DNA of 64,000 nucleotides from Vreelandella neptunia. Its GTDB lineage: Bacteria > Pseudomonadota > Gammaproteobacteria > Pseudomonadales > Halomonadaceae. Each line of letters begins with the position of its first letter. The first letter of the stretch is position 1. Below, piece after piece: positions 8,716-16,449 of this stretch. Location: assembly GCF_022489065.1 (NCBI RefSeq), contig NZ_JAKVTW010000007.1, positions 1 to 64,000 of the forward strand, in the 5' to 3' direction. Both the position numbers and the translations under genes were made by a program. The notes under the pieces were generated by a model. It was given only the letters and a program-made list of their open reading frames with translations, searched no databases and had not been told where the DNA came from.

Positions 8716-9430
8716 TTAACTTCTAAACAGTCGTGAATATTGGGTTTCATGCAACGCACTGGCTAGGGCTAAACCGGGTAGCACGGGGCCTAGCTCGTCG
8801 TCCTCAAGCGTTAGCGCCTGATTAACGGCATTCACTAGTGCTGGGCGCAGCTGTTCAATCACCCGTTGGGCGGCGGTGTGGCCAAGGGGCAGCGCTTTAC
8901 AGGCAACCGCCAGTTGGTTCTCCAGCCATGCCCAGGCGAAGCCCAGCAGCGTTTGACGAACGGTTACGCCGCGAGTGTGCGCCGTATAGGCAAATAGCGT
9001 TACATAGCCTGCATGACTCGGCAATAAAGACGATAGTGAGTGCTCACTTGGCATTAAATCTAAACTGCCTAACAAGCGCTTAAGCGAGGCGCCCAGGCGG
9101 CTATCCTCAGCGGCTAACTCAGCGGTTTCTCGGGTGGCGGCCAGCCACTCATCCCACTCGGCTATTGTTGCACTGGCGGCGTCACGGTCTGATTGTCCGA
9201 AGGCGTGATGCAACCTTGCCAGCACCGGCAGCTCACAGCGGGTTAGGCCATCTTCCAGCACGCCATTCAGCCACTCTGCAAGGCTCGCTTCGTCGCGCAC
9301 CCAGTCCAGCTCAAAGGCACTTTCTAACCCTTGCGAGAAGGCAAAAGCGCCAATCGGCAGCGCGGGGCTGACCAACTGCATTAAGCCTAGCAGCGCCAGC
9401 TCATCGCTTTGGCTATTTTGCGCGGTTACA

Positions 9431-9453
<23 letters not shown>
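8716..9453 (-). CDS. ureF: Urease accessory protein UreF
   Basis: Helical scaffold that joins UreD-bound apo-urease to UreG. Family features are 'LMQLVSPALPIGAFAFSQG' near the N-terminus, 'WLNGVLEDGLTRCELPVL' and 'LPLGHTAAQRVIEQL' near the C-terminus. Reading open upstream of 9453 passes through the ureE hexamer repeat and would give an artificial poly-threonine leader, so it is not used. Two ATGs are possible, 9453 (MSIT) and 9441 (MPTD), giving 245 or 241 residues. Both lie at the very end of ureE, overlapping or nearly touching its stop at 9431-9433, which implies translational coupling. Confidence 0.9.
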
Positions 9454-10015
<562 letters not shown>

Positions 10016-10047
10016 TGTTATCGTCCCGTTGAAATTTTCCGCGGCCT

Positions 10048-10144
10048 AGCCGGGGCAGCCCTGCGTGAGGGCGCTGTAAATACATCCTTGTAAGCTACTT
10101 TTGCCATCCATGGCAAAAGACCCTCACTCCGGGCTACCCCGGCT
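10048..10144. repeat. Intergenic palindromic element between ureC and ureE
   Basis: This 97-bp element fills most of the 161-bp ureC-ureE gap. The outer arms (10048-10070 and about 10121-10144) are imperfect inverted repeats built on AGCCGGGG..AGCCC..GTGAGGG. Inside is a perfect 9-bp palindrome (10098-10106 with 10111-10119). The whole folds into a long hairpin and looks like a REP/MITE-type repeat of the host genome. No second copy lies in the window, so the repeat nature is inferred from shape. Confidence 0.55.
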
Positions 10145-10176
10145 AATCTGGGTGTGGAGGTTGTAGTCCCATTTGT

Positions 10177-11892
10177 TTAGAACAAGTGATACCGCTGCGC
10201 CAGCGGCAGCTCGGTAGCAGGCTCGCAGGTTAAAATTTCGCCATCGCAGCGCACTTCATAGGTCTGCGGGTCGACGGTCAAATCGGGGCAGGCATCATTG
10301 AGCTTCATATCCTGCTTGCGCACCTGGCGCACATTTTTACACGCGGCTAGTTCGCTATTTAGCCCCAGTGCCTCTTTAATGCCCGCGTCTAACGCAGCCT
10401 GACTGACAAAACTGAGCCGGGTTTGGCTGGCCGCACGGCCGAAAGCACCAAACATATAGCGATAGTGCACCGGCTGGGGGGTGGGAATCGAGGCGTTGGG
10501 GTCACCCATGGGCGCCGCTGCAATCATCCCGCCTTTGATCATCATGGCCGGTTTAACGCCGAAAAAGGCCGGCTTCCACAGCACCAGATCCGCCAGCTTA
10601 CCCACTTCGATAGAGCCCACTTCATGGGCGATACCATGAGTGATCGCCGGGTTAATGGTGTACTTGGCGATATAGCGCTTAGCGCGAAAGTTATCGGCGC
10701 CCAGGGCTTCGTCTTCCGGCAGCAGGCCGCGCTGCACCTTCATTTTATGCGCGGTTTGCCAGGTGCGGCAGACTACTTCGCCCACCCGCCCCATGGCTTG
10801 TGAATCTGAGGCAATCATCGAGATCACGCCGAGATCGTGGAGAATATCCTCAGCGGCAATGGTTTCGCGGCGGATGCGTGAGTCAGCAAAGGCGACGTCT
10901 TCAGGAATATTGGGATCAAGGTGGTGGCACACCATCAACATATCGAGGTGTTCGTCGATAGTGTTGACCGTATAGGGTCGGGTCGGGTTGGTGGACGACG
11001 GCAATACGTAAGCTTTCGAGCAGGCGGTGAGGATATCCGGGGCGTGGCCACCGCCCGCACCTTCGGTGTGGTAGGTGTGAATGCAGCGCTCTTTGAACGC
11101 GGCTAAAGTATCTTCCACAAAGCCTGACTCGTTTAGGGTATCGGTGTGGATCGCCACCTGGACATCGTACTCATCCGCCACATTCAGACAGTTATTGATC
11201 GACGCGGGCGTGGTGCCCCAGTCTTCGTGCAGCTTGAGGCCCATAGCACCCGCTTTGAGCTGAAGCTCAAGGGATTCAGGCAGGCTGGCGTTACCTTTAC
11301 CCAGAAAGCCGATGTTCATGGGCATATCATCCACCGCTTGCAGCATTTTGCCGATGTGCCACGGGCCGGGGGTGCAGGTGGTGGCATTGGTGCCGGTAGC
11401 CGGGCCGGTGCCGCCGCCGAGCATGGTGGTCACACCGCTCATCAGCGCTTCTTCGATCTGCTGGGGGCAGATAAAGTGGATATGGGAATCGATGCCGCCT
11501 GCAGTCAGTATTTTCCCTTCGCCGGAAATGATTTCAGTGCCGGGGCCAATGACGATCTCAACGTCAGGCTGAACGTCTGGGTTGCCCGCCTTGCCAATCG
11601 CGGCGATGCGGCCGTTCTGAATACCGACATCGGCTTTGACGATACCCCACCAGTCCAGAATCAGCGCGTTGGTGATGACGGTATCCATCACCGTGTCGTC
11701 AGCGAGCTGGCTTTGGCCCATGCCATCGCGGATGACTTTGCCGCCGCCGAACTTTACTTCATCGCCGTAGTGGGTGGCGTCTTTTTCGACTTCAATCCAA
11801 AGCTCGGTATCGCCCAGGCGCACGCGGTCGCCCACCGTGGGGCCGTACATATCGGCGTAGGCTTGCCGACTGATTTTATTAACCGGTTTCAT
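10177..11892 (-). CDS. ureC: Urease alpha subunit (catalytic)
   Basis: Catalytic subunit of the nickel enzyme that hydrolyses urea to ammonia and carbamate. It has 571 residues, the usual size. Diagnostic parts: '[20 protein letters not shown]' at the N-terminus, the first metal ligands in '[14 protein letters not shown]' (near 135), the carbamylated lysine in '[12 protein letters not shown]' (near 220), two more ligand histidines in '[11 protein letters not shown]' and '[13 protein letters not shown]', the catalytic flap '[13 protein letters not shown]' (near 320) and the Asp ligand in '[11 protein letters not shown]'. The start overlaps the ureB stop by 4 bp. Confidence 0.98.
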   Translation of the reverse strand: MKPVNKISRQAYADMYGPTVGDRVRLGDTELWIEVEKDATHYGDEVKFGGGKVIRDGMGQSQLADDTVMDTVITNALILDWWGIVKADVGIQNGRIAAIGKAGNPDVQPDVEIVIGPGTEIISGEGKILTAGGIDSHIHFICPQQIEEALMSGVTTMLGGGTGPATGTNATTCTPGPWHIGKMLQAVDDMPMNIGFLGKGNASLPESLELQLKAGAMGLKLHEDWGTTPASINNCLNVADEYDVQVAIHTDTLNESGFVEDTLAAFKERCIHTYHTEGAGGGHAPDILTACSKAYVLPSSTNPTRPYTVNTIDEHLDMLMVCHHLDPNIPEDVAFADSRIRRETIAAEDILHDLGVISMIASDSQAMGRVGEVVCRTWQTAHKMKVQRGLLPEDEALGADNFRAKRYIAKYTINPAITHGIAHEVGSIEVGKLADLVLWKPAFFGVKPAMMIKGGMIAAAPMGDPNASIPTPQPVHYRYMFGAFGRAASQTRLSFVSQAALDAGIKEALGLNSELAACKNVRQVRKQDMKLNDACPDLTVDPQTYEVRCDGEILTCEPATELPLAQRYHLF

Positions 11893-12209
11893 TGTTTACC
11901 TCCGTCGAGCGCGCCCATGACATCACCGCGGAAGCCATAAATTTCCCGCTTGCCCACAAAGGGAATCAGCGTGACTTCGCGGGTTTGGCCAGGCTCAAAG
12001 CGAAACGCCGTGCCAGCGGCCACATCCAAGCGGTAACCGCGGGCTTTGTCACGGTCAAAGGTCAATGCGGGATTGGCTTCGGCAAAGTGGTAGTGGGAAC
12101 CGATCTGAATCGGCCGGTCGCCGGTATTCGCCACTTCGACGTTAATCCGCTCACGCCCCACGCACAGCTCAATATCACCGTCTTTTAACTGATACTCACC
12201 GGGAATCAT
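11889..12209 (-). CDS. ureB: Urease beta subunit
   Basis: Structural subunit of the (UreABC)3 enzyme. At 106 residues it starts MIPGEYQL and contains '[19 protein letters not shown]' and '[19 protein letters not shown]', both hallmark segments. The separate ureA and ureB genes are the usual bacterial arrangement (they are fused in Helicobacter). 27 bp lie between ureA and ureB and 4 bp overlap ureC. Confidence 0.97.
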   Translation of the reverse strand: MIPGEYQLKDGDIELCVGRERINVEVANTGDRPIQIGSHYHFAEANPALTFDRDKARGYRLDVAAGTAFRFEPGQTREVTLIPFVGKREIYGFRGDVMGALDGGKQ

Positions 12210-12236
12210 CTGCTTGCTCCTGTGTTCAATCGCCCT

Positions 12237-12539
12237 TCACACAATAGGCGTATGTACCGTGACCAGCTTGGTGCCGTCGGGGAACGTGGCTTCCACCTGC
12301 ACTTCGTCGACCATTTCGGCGACGCCCTCCATCACATCCTCACGGCTGAGAATCTCGCGGCCATAACTCATCAGATCGGCCACACTGCGGCCATCCCGGG
12401 CGCCTTCCATAATCTCGAAGCTGATCAGCGCAACCGCTTCGGGGTAGTTGAGCTTCAATCCGCGCGCTTTGCGGCGCTCTGCCAGCTGGGCTGCTGAGAA
12501 CAGTAGCAGCTTGTCTTTGTCTCTCGGGGTTAATTCCAT
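12237..12539 (-). CDS. ureA: Urease gamma subunit
   Basis: Smallest structural urease subunit, 100 residues starting [14 protein letters not shown]. '[18 protein letters not shown]' and '[17 protein letters not shown]' are diagnostic. The reading frame is open 30 bp further upstream, but the ATG at 12539 has GGAGAG before it and gives the canonical N-terminus. Confidence 0.97.
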   Translation of the reverse strand: MELTPRDKDKLLLFSAAQLAERRKARGLKLNYPEAVALISFEIMEGARDGRSVADLMSYGREILSREDVMEGVAEMVDEVQVEATFPDGTKLVTVHTPIV

Positions 12540-12591
12540 CGATGTCTCTCCACAAAAACTAGCCCACATGCAATCAGGGCAATCGTGTCTA

Positions 12592-13476
12592 TTAGGTTAG
12601 CCAAATTCGCGGTGTATGCGCGGCGCGGTCGATCCACAGGGGCCGCAAAATATGCCAAGCCTGTTCGCATAGCGCCCAAGCCTCATTGCGCGAGTTGCCT
12701 AAGTAGCGCAGCAGCAGTACACCATGTCGCACAGTAGCTGCCCAACGGGGGTTATCCGGGAGCGCTTCACGCAAGGCTTCAATAGCCGCAGGCGCGTCAG
12801 AGATGCCTACCGCCCAGAGCGTGGCCTGCACCGTGGCGCCACCCTGCCCCCAGCGCCCAGCAAAGCGGGGGTGTAGTGGGTCTAACGGTTGGCGCTCTAA
12901 CCACAGTGGCTTGCCGTCCAGGGTTAAGCGAAAGTGTTGCTCAATGCGTCCGGAAATATAGGGTAAGTCGCTGGCGGGGCGGCCCAGCGCCATTACTTCC
13001 CAGCCCAGGCAGCGGGCGCTGCCGTGAAGATCAATCTGGGTGCGCTGCTCGCCCTTGGAACCATCAAAAGCGATGGTCTCCTGGGGTAGCCATTCAAGTG
13101 TCGCGCCATCTTCAACGCTCAACCGGGTGTGCTGCGTCCAGGCTACGCCCTGGCTGTCGGCTTTATAGAGTTTATTGGCAGCTGGGGTCGTCAGTAGCGC
13201 ATGGGCACCGCTCTCTACATGGGCACTAATGGTAAGCGCATCGCCGCTGACTAGCCCGCCCGGCGGGTGAAGCACATAAACATGGCAAGCCTCACTACGC
13301 CCTTCCGGATAGAAAGGGCGCTGCACCCGCAGTGGCCCATGATGACGCGCCTGCACCATGCGCGTTGCGCCGTCGCGTTGGGCAAATGTCAATGCTATTG
13401 ACGCCGCCCAGTGTCGGCCTTGATCAAAGCGGTGTCCGGAGGCCACATGCGGTTTTGCGATATCGCTCAGAATCAT
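12592..13476 (-). CDS. ureD: Urease accessory protein UreD (UreH)
   Basis: Platform protein that binds apo-urease and recruits UreF and UreG. In its 294 residues '[20 protein letters not shown]' and '[19 protein letters not shown]' are family signatures, followed by '[12 protein letters not shown]' and '[14 protein letters not shown]'. First gene of the urease operon, preceded by the sigma-54 promoter at 13520-13535; about 50 bp separate it from ureA. Confidence 0.95.
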   Translation of the reverse strand: MILSDIAKPHVASGHRFDQGRHWAASIALTFAQRDGATRMVQARHHGPLRVQRPFYPEGRSEACHVYVLHPPGGLVSGDALTISAHVESGAHALLTTPAANKLYKADSQGVAWTQHTRLSVEDGATLEWLPQETIAFDGSKGEQRTQIDLHGSARCLGWEVMALGRPASDLPYISGRIEQHFRLTLDGKPLWLERQPLDPLHPRFAGRWGQGGATVQATLWAVGISDAPAAIEALREALPDNPRWAATVRHGVLLLRYLGNSRNEAWALCEQAWHILRPLWIDRAAHTPRIWLT

Positions 13477-13519
13477 GGGGTGCTATCGCTTCCTTTTCGG
13501 TTAGCCTTTAGTTAAGTAG

Positions 13520-13535
13520 TGCAAATAATGCGCCA
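13520..13535 (-). promoter_or_regulatory. Sigma-54 (-24/-12) promoter of the urease operon
   Basis: Minus strand reads TGGCGC-ATTAT-TTGCA, an almost consensus RpoN site with GG-N10-GC spacing. Transcription would start near 13508, about 30 nt before ureD. Confidence 0.8.
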
Positions 13536-13609
13536 AAATGGTGAAAAGCATCATCCGACCCTATTTCCTAGAGATAGATAGCTTTTTTCGGGCTGTACAA
13601 ACAGGAAAA

Positions 13610-13656
13610 TGCACCAAAAAGTAAGCTGAAAAATACAAACCGCACCAAATTGGCGC
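13610..13656. promoter_or_regulatory. Putative NtrC-binding region upstream of ureD
   Basis: GCACCA-AAT-TGGCGC at 13642-13656 is a dyad very close to the enteric NtrC consensus (TGCACCA..TGGTGCA), and a TGCACCA half-site lies at 13610-13616. They sit roughly 105 and 140 bp upstream of the predicted start, where enhancer sites are usual. Confidence 0.65.
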
Positions 13657-13672
13657 ACTGCCATTCACTTGC

Positions 13673-13730
13673 TTGACAGGTTGAGCGAGCCCCTTAAATA
13701 CCATATGATACATCATTGAAGTATCAAATG
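13673..13730 (+). promoter_or_regulatory. Promoter and operator of the RES-Xre toxin-antitoxin operon
   Basis: TTGACA (13673-13678) and TAAATA (13695-13700) with a 16-bp spacer form a sigma-70 promoter. Directly after it lies an inverted repeat with 10-bp arms (13702-13711 and 13721-13730, one mismatch, 9-bp spacer; core TGATAC/GTATCA), ending 11 bp before the antitoxin ATG. Position and symmetry fit an operator for the antitoxin's own repressor. Confidence 0.6.
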
Positions 13731-13741
13731 AGGGTTTCGTT

Positions 13742-14191
13742 ATGGATATCCACTTCAAGCAATATCAGCCCCCAAAGGCCTTGGCATCCGGGTTCTGGCA
13801 ACAGATCGGCCTGCCTGCCCGTGGCCGCAAGCTGCATGAATTATTGCATGAAGGAGTGGAGTATCGAGTTTACCCACAGCTTGCCAAGGTATCAGGTATT
13901 GAGCAGAAGGCGCTGGCGGGCTATGTGGATATTCCCTCTGCCACACTGAGCCGCCGCGCCAAGTCGGGCCGTTTCAAGATGGCAGAAAGCGATCGGCTGT
14001 ATCGCTTTGCTGAGCTTTTCAAGGCGGCGCTGGATCTGTTCGAGGGAGATGCGGAGGGTGCTCGCGCCTGGCTGCTCAAGCCCAATGCCGGGCTAGGCGG
14101 GCGGCGCCCCGTCGAAATGAGCGCTACCTCGGCGGAGTATCAAACGGTACTGAACCTGATTGGGCGGTTGGAGCACGGGGTCTCGGTATGA
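13742..14191 (+). CDS. Xre/MbcA/ParS-type antitoxin of a RES-Xre module
   Basis: A 149-residue antitoxin with an N-terminal Xre-like helix-turn-helix region (about 25-70; 'SGIEQKALAGYVDIPSATLS' is the recognition part) and a C-terminal DUF2384/MbcA-ParS toxin-binding domain ('DRLYRFAELFKAALDLFEGD' then 'ARAWLLKPNAGLGGRRPVE', typical of the family). It should neutralise the RES toxin by direct binding and repress its own operon. The ATG has GAGGG seven nt upstream. The stop overlaps the toxin start by 4 bp. Confidence 0.9.
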   Translation: MDIHFKQYQPPKALASGFWQQIGLPARGRKLHELLHEGVEYRVYPQLAKVSGIEQKALAGYVDIPSATLSRRAKSGRFKMAESDRLYRFAELFKAALDLFEGDAEGARAWLLKPNAGLGGRRPVEMSATSAEYQTVLNLIGRLEHGVSV

Positions 14192-14652
14192 GCGAGGTCA
14201 CCGCCTATCGGCTGGTTAAGCGTAAGTTTCAGGAAACAGCGTTTGATGGCGAGGGCGCACGGCTTTATGGCGGGCGCTGGAACAGTCCCGGTAACGCCTG
14301 TGTGTATGTGGCAAGCTCCGAGTCGTTGGCGCTGCTGGAAATCATGGTGCATCTGGAGAGCTATCGGCTGCTCAACGCCTATGCGCTGCTGAGCCTGACG
14401 CTGCAAGCGGAGAGTATTTTAAGCGTTGGTGTAGAAGATCTGCCGGATCACTGGCAGGAAGCGCCAGCGCCTGCAGAAACGGCTGATTTAGGCGATGGTT
14501 GGCTGGCATCCGGCCAGAGTTTGGCTCTGGCGCTCCCCAGTGTGGTGGTGCCAAGAGAGCTTAACTACATGCTCAACCCAGCACACCCCTTATTCGAGCA
14601 AGCCATTGCCACAGCCGAGGAACTGCCGTTCCAACCCGATCCACGGCTGTAA
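14188..14652 (+). CDS. RES-domain toxin (NAD+-degrading type)
   Basis: Toxin partner of the gene above, 154 residues. RES domains resemble ADP-ribosyltransferases; characterised members deplete NAD+ and halt growth. The family residues are visible: R-L-V-K near the start, 'GARLYGGRWNSPG' (~residues 24-36, with the second R of RES), 'VYVASSESLALLEIMVHL' (E and S) and 'LNYMLNPAHPLF' near the C-terminus, which ends in a D-P-R-L motif. Intact by length and motifs. It ends 16 bp before the inverted urtE fragment. Confidence 0.9.
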   Translation: MSEVTAYRLVKRKFQETAFDGEGARLYGGRWNSPGNACVYVASSESLALLEIMVHLESYRLLNAYALLSLTLQAESILSVGVEDLPDHWQEAPAPAETADLGDGWLASGQSLALALPSVVVPRELNYMLNPAHPLFEQAIATAEELPFQPDPRL

Positions 14653-14668
14653 ACCGGGTGTGGATAAC

Positions 14669-14794
14669 TTAAACCGTCAGATGCTGCTTGATCAGCTCAT
14701 TGGAGAGCTCGCTGATCTCGCCTTTAGCCACCGGTCGGCCGCGATCCATAATTACAAAGCGGTCGGCGTACTTACGGGCGAAGGGCAGCTTCTG
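14669..14794 (-). repeat. 126-bp direct repeat, copy 1: duplicated 3' end of urtE
   Basis: Identical base for base to 19373-19498, the last 42 codons of urtE including its stop. Identity begins at the stop codon and ends with one mismatch at 14795, then five more matching bases. Confidence 0.97.
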
Positions 14795-15004
14795 TTCCAC
14801 TTGATCGTTGGAGAGAAACAGCGAGGCATGCGGGTCTTCCAGCATCACTCGATAAAAGTGGTCAGCAAAGCGTTCGCAGTGACTCTACACCAATGTCTCT
14901 ACTGCTTGCCGCAACGGCTTAGGCGTGCGCTCCAAAAGCGCTTGCCACTCGGTGGCGAGCTGATGTTTATCTTTATAGCGCATACCCACCTGCTTATTAT
15001 CCAT
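14669..15004 (-). pseudogene. Chimeric pseudogene: N-terminal globin-sensor fragment joined in frame to the UrtE C-terminus
   Basis: Minus strand from ATG 15004: 39 codons (MDNKQVGMRYKDKHQLATEW...), a TAG at 14887-14885, then 'SHCERFADHFYRVMLED' and 'PHASLFLSNDQVE', which read like the start of a globin-coupled diguanylate cyclase. At 14800-14795 the frame runs without shift into QKLPFARKYADRF.., the UrtE C-terminus, and stops at the urtE stop codon. Both parts share GTGGA(A/G)CAGAAG around the joint, so recombination at microhomology is likely. The internal stop and the missing sensor, heme-pocket and GGDEF parts make a working product implausible. The globin assignment is from memory of the family; the urtE part is certain. 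The remaining stretch to 15153 is AT-rich with a small hairpin (15071-15076/15084-15089) and no gene. Confidence 0.75.
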
Positions 15005-15153
15005 CAAAAGCCGATATTACACGCCAAGCAGTGTCGTCAACCGAACACAGAGCAGGATTTTAGTGAATATGCCCACCAAAATAGTGGGCTATTAAGTGAA
15101 ATAATCGATATAAAATATTGAATTTTACTTATAATCTTTGAAAAGCCTTATCT

Positions 15154-16389
15154 CTAATTTCTATTAACGCTTTTCCTATAAAGCGTCGTTCTCAGATAAT
15201 CATCCGTCACTAAGAAGTCGGGCTCTCTCCCGGTATGAGCACGGGTAAGAGGTACAATTTTGGTGCGCACCCCCATTCCCCGGTAATCGACATAGCCATA
15301 ATCCCGCAGGACTTCCATGATCAGTGGGTTTCGGGGTGAACGCTGCCCCGCTTTCATTTTTTCAATAGACATGGAGTTGGGAAGCGCACCAGGGCTAATG
15401 ACTTCTAAACGATCTCTATAGCTACCGACCTCTATTTCAACGAAGCGTGTCCAATCTCTATGTGCTAAGGCATTGACGAAGACCTCACGTATCACCTCAA
15501 GCGGGTAAAACCACTCGGTTTCTCTGCGTAAGCCCGCATCCACTGAATCGGATTCTTGGCTAATAAAAGGGCTAATGGTGTCGATAAAACGCTCCACAAT
15601 GCCACCATCCACTAAGGTTTTTCCGGCATCAGTGACATCCCAGCGTCCCACCATGGGGCCGTCCAGGAGTTCGTCGAGCTCTGCCCGATACGTTTTATCC
15701 GTGCCATCAAAAGCGAAAAGACGCAGCCCGGCTTGTTTCAGATGGCGGCGTGGGCTCTTACCAAACAGCACAAGCCCAGCGATGGTGCAGCATATACTTC
15801 CCGCCGCTTCAGTTAGAAAACCAAGCCCCAGCAGCCTGGTTTGCCATTCATCGGGAGTTGCGGGTATCTCAGGGTCGCGCAGAATGTCTCTTAGGTAATT
15901 CATCAACCGTGCGTCATCAAGCGAGCTCATATCAGTACGCGGCACTGGCATTACTTCGGCATGCAACATGCCACCTAGTTCAAATAGGCGCATTTGCTGC
16001 TCGCGCGTTGCCAAACGTGAAGTTGACCCCACACGGATATATATCTCTTCTTTACCTCGATCCCGAACCACATAGGGCTTAGAAATACCTTGGGGAAAGC
16101 TGATTACCACCACTTTATGCTCGTCCAGCTTAATCTCTTGATAAAATGGCAATAACATAGGGTGAATCTTACTCTGAATGATATTCATCACCCACTCTTC
16201 AAGGTTGCTTCGCTGGACCCCACTCACAGAGCCATCATCATCCACGCCTAATAGAACCATGCCACCCTGAAAGTTCAGCATGGCTACAATTTCCTTGGCG
16301 AGCTGCTCTGGTCGGAGATCGTCACGTTTAAACTCAACACCAGAGTTTTCTCCGTTGGCAATAACTTCTAAAAGCTCCGTTTTTAACAT
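15154..16389 (-). CDS. AlbA_2 (Schlafen-like) DNA-binding domain protein with GHKL-type ATPase domain
   Basis: A 411-residue protein. Residues ~1-125 form the AlbA_2/Schlafen-type domain: 'NSGVEFKRDDLRPEQLAKEI', then 'MLNFQGGMVLLGVDDDGSV'. The second half resembles the HATPase_c_4 part of 'putative transcriptional regulator/RecG-like' proteins: 'PLEVIREVFVNALAHRDW' (N box, near 290) and 'DRLEVISPGALPNSM'. Such proteins are described as ATP-binding regulators, and many occur in defence islands. It follows the PHP-ATPase gene after 60 bp on the same strand, so the two are probably co-transcribed. Function is not known. Base composition of this pair looks more AT-rich than the neighbouring urea genes. 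Confidence 0.8.
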   Translation of the reverse strand: MLKTELLEVIANGENSGVEFKRDDLRPEQLAKEIVAMLNFQGGMVLLGVDDDGSVSGVQRSNLEEWVMNIIQSKIHPMLLPFYQEIKLDEHKVVVISFPQGISKPYVVRDRGKEEIYIRVGSTSRLATREQQMRLFELGGMLHAEVMPVPRTDMSSLDDARLMNYLRDILRDPEIPATPDEWQTRLLGLGFLTEAAGSICCTIAGLVLFGKSPRRHLKQAGLRLFAFDGTDKTYRAELDELLDGPMVGRWDVTDAGKTLVDGGIVERFIDTISPFISQESDSVDAGLRRETEWFYPLEVIREVFVNALAHRDWTRFVEIEVGSYRDRLEVISPGALPNSMSIEKMKAGQRSPRNPLIMEVLRDYGYVDYRGMGVRTKIVPLTRAHTGREPDFLVTDDYLRTTLYRKSVNRN

Positions 16390-16449
16390 ATGTAAACCAC
16401 TCCCACTTTCTACACGCTTTATCTTTCAAACAACTATATTTTTACACAA

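Noticed and set aside
11146..11940. 264-codon plus-strand frame opposite ureC
   Set aside because: Antisense to a fully conserved urease subunit, without recognisable domains.
13561..13758. 65-codon minus-strand frame upstream of ureD
   Set aside because: It overlaps the toxin-antitoxin promoter/operator and NtrC-like site; no ribosome site or similarity.
14495..15121. 208-codon plus-strand frame across the RES gene end and the pseudogene
   Set aside because: It runs across unrelated sequences (toxin end, urtE copy, globin fragment) on the opposite strand of two of them; no homology or start signal.
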